Source: Pseudomonadota bacterium (GTDB lineage: Bacteria > Pseudomonadota > Alphaproteobacteria > Rhizobiales > Xanthobacteraceae). Taken from it: DNA of 6,136 nucleotides. Every line of letters begins with the position of its first letter. Within the stretch, counting starts at the first letter, position 1. Both the position numbers and the translations under genes were made by a program. Location of the stretch: the NCBI GenBank assembly GCA_023432845.1, contig JAEZEY010000080.1:1-6136 (forward strand), given 5' to 3'. The notes under the pieces were generated by a model, which saw nothing but the letters and a program-made list of their open reading frames with translations, was not told the DNA's origin and did not search any database. Positions 5,837 through 6,136 of this stretch are shown here, piece by piece.

Positions 5837-5983
5837 CTATTTCTTTTCCACCGAAATGCCGCTCGAACCGATATTGACCTGGACGCCTTTTGGCTCGCGC
5901 TGTTCTTCGTAGAGTTTGTAGCCGAGCGCGCCGACCGCGAGGCAGAGCACGGCAACGGCGAGGACGAGGACATTGCGATTCAT
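5837..5983 (-). CDS. Small single-span membrane protein, function unknown
   Basis: This is a 48-residue protein. Residues 5-22 (VLVLAVAVLCLAVGALGY) form one membrane helix or an uncleaved signal anchor. A short charged linker (KLYEEQREPK) and a tail GVQVNIGSSGISVEKK follow. The tail alternates hydrophobic and polar residues, as a short beta hairpin would. The N-terminus is short and basic, so the tail should lie in the periplasm. From memory, small proteins with this layout (GYxLYxE and IxVxxxGISIE endings) are common and unnamed in Bradyrhizobium-like genomes. I chose the ATG at 5983; the frame is open further upstream, but those residues lack the hydrophobic start, and a modest AGGA lies 10 nt ahead of the ATG. 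The region upstream contains an EcfG-like promoter, which hints at stress induction. Confidence 0.75.
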   Translation of the reverse strand: MNRNVLVLAVAVLCLAVGALGYKLYEEQREPKGVQVNIGSSGISVEKK

Positions 5984-6017
5984 GCGTAGGTCATCCTGTG
6001 AAATTTGCGTGATCTTC

Positions 6018-6043
6018 AACTCTGCCGGGGGGAACAAAGTTCC
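6018..6043 (-). promoter_or_regulatory. Candidate EcfG-type general stress promoter
   Basis: On the minus strand GGAAC (6043-6039) is followed after 17 nt by AGTT (6021-6018). The alphaproteobacterial EcfG sigma factor recognises GGAAC, 16-17 nt, CGTT; the match is full at -35 and three of four at -10. Transcription would begin near 6011, about 28 nt before the start of the small membrane protein. The -35 box is part of a short palindrome GGAAC-AAA-GTTCC (6031-6043). Confidence 0.45.
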
Positions 6044-6136
6044 ATTGCCGCGGTGCGACCTCAAATTGGCTGCGCTATTTGCCGAAAGCGCTCAGCCGAT
6101 GCGCGGTGCCGGCATTGGCGGCGCCGGGCGGCATCC

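Noticed and set aside
5620..5973. Minus-strand frame of 117 codons overlapping the small membrane protein
   Set aside because: It is an out-of-phase reading, serine/arginine/alanine-rich, with no homology pattern I recognise; the hydrophobic 48-residue frame is the better gene.
6061..6136. Possible 3' end of another minus-strand gene at the right edge (frame ending in TAG at 6075, with a tail reading HRLSAFGK)
   Set aside because: Three frames end within 35 nt of each other and all look similar in codon use; the window is too short to decide, so no gene is called.

Overview
The window is GC-rich chromosomal DNA that reads as an alphaproteobacterium, most likely of the Hyphomicrobiales (Bradyrhizobiaceae/Xanthobacteraceae-like). 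This is inferred from three things: codon use strongly biased to G/C in the third position, two small proteins that resemble uncharacterised families I associate with that group, and a candidate EcfG-type (general stress response) promoter. No tRNA, rRNA, CRISPR array, transposase or phage gene was found. The gene content looks like ordinary core or near-core chromosome rather than an island.

Layout from left to right: (1) a pirin-family cupin on the minus strand (14-937). (2) A divergent intergenic region, then a plus-strand polyamine operon with a bacterial class 1b S-adenosylmethionine decarboxylase (speD, about 1211-1678) and spermidine synthase (speE, 1726-2604). (3) A 256-nt intergenic region with a compact GC hairpin and an 8-bp inverted repeat, leading to a 556-residue membrane-anchored EAL phosphodiesterase with a periplasmic CSS-type sensor (2861-4531). 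(4) Convergent with it, only 3 nt away, a secreted glutathione-peroxidase-family protein on the minus strand (4535-5116). (5) A minus-strand tail with two small genes, a 67-residue zinc-ribbon protein (5370-5573) and a 48-residue single-span membrane protein (5837-5983). They are separated by gaps of about 250 nt that hold large dyad symmetries and no convincing genes.

How the genes relate: SpeD makes decarboxylated AdoMet and SpeE uses it as aminopropyl donor to turn putrescine into spermidine, so these two form a true functional pair. The enzyme supplying putrescine is not in the window. The CSS-EAL protein is predicted to degrade c-di-GMP under control of periplasmic thiol state. Its convergent neighbour is a predicted periplasmic thiol peroxidase with a single cysteine. 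A functional link between these two is only a hypothesis.

I found no clearly new multi-gene system. The best leads are non-coding: a 16-position near-perfect inverted repeat closing a 47-nt loop (5213-5291), a nested dyad (5644-5682), a hairpin that could mask the speD ribosome binding site, and the EcfG-like promoter in front of the small membrane protein.
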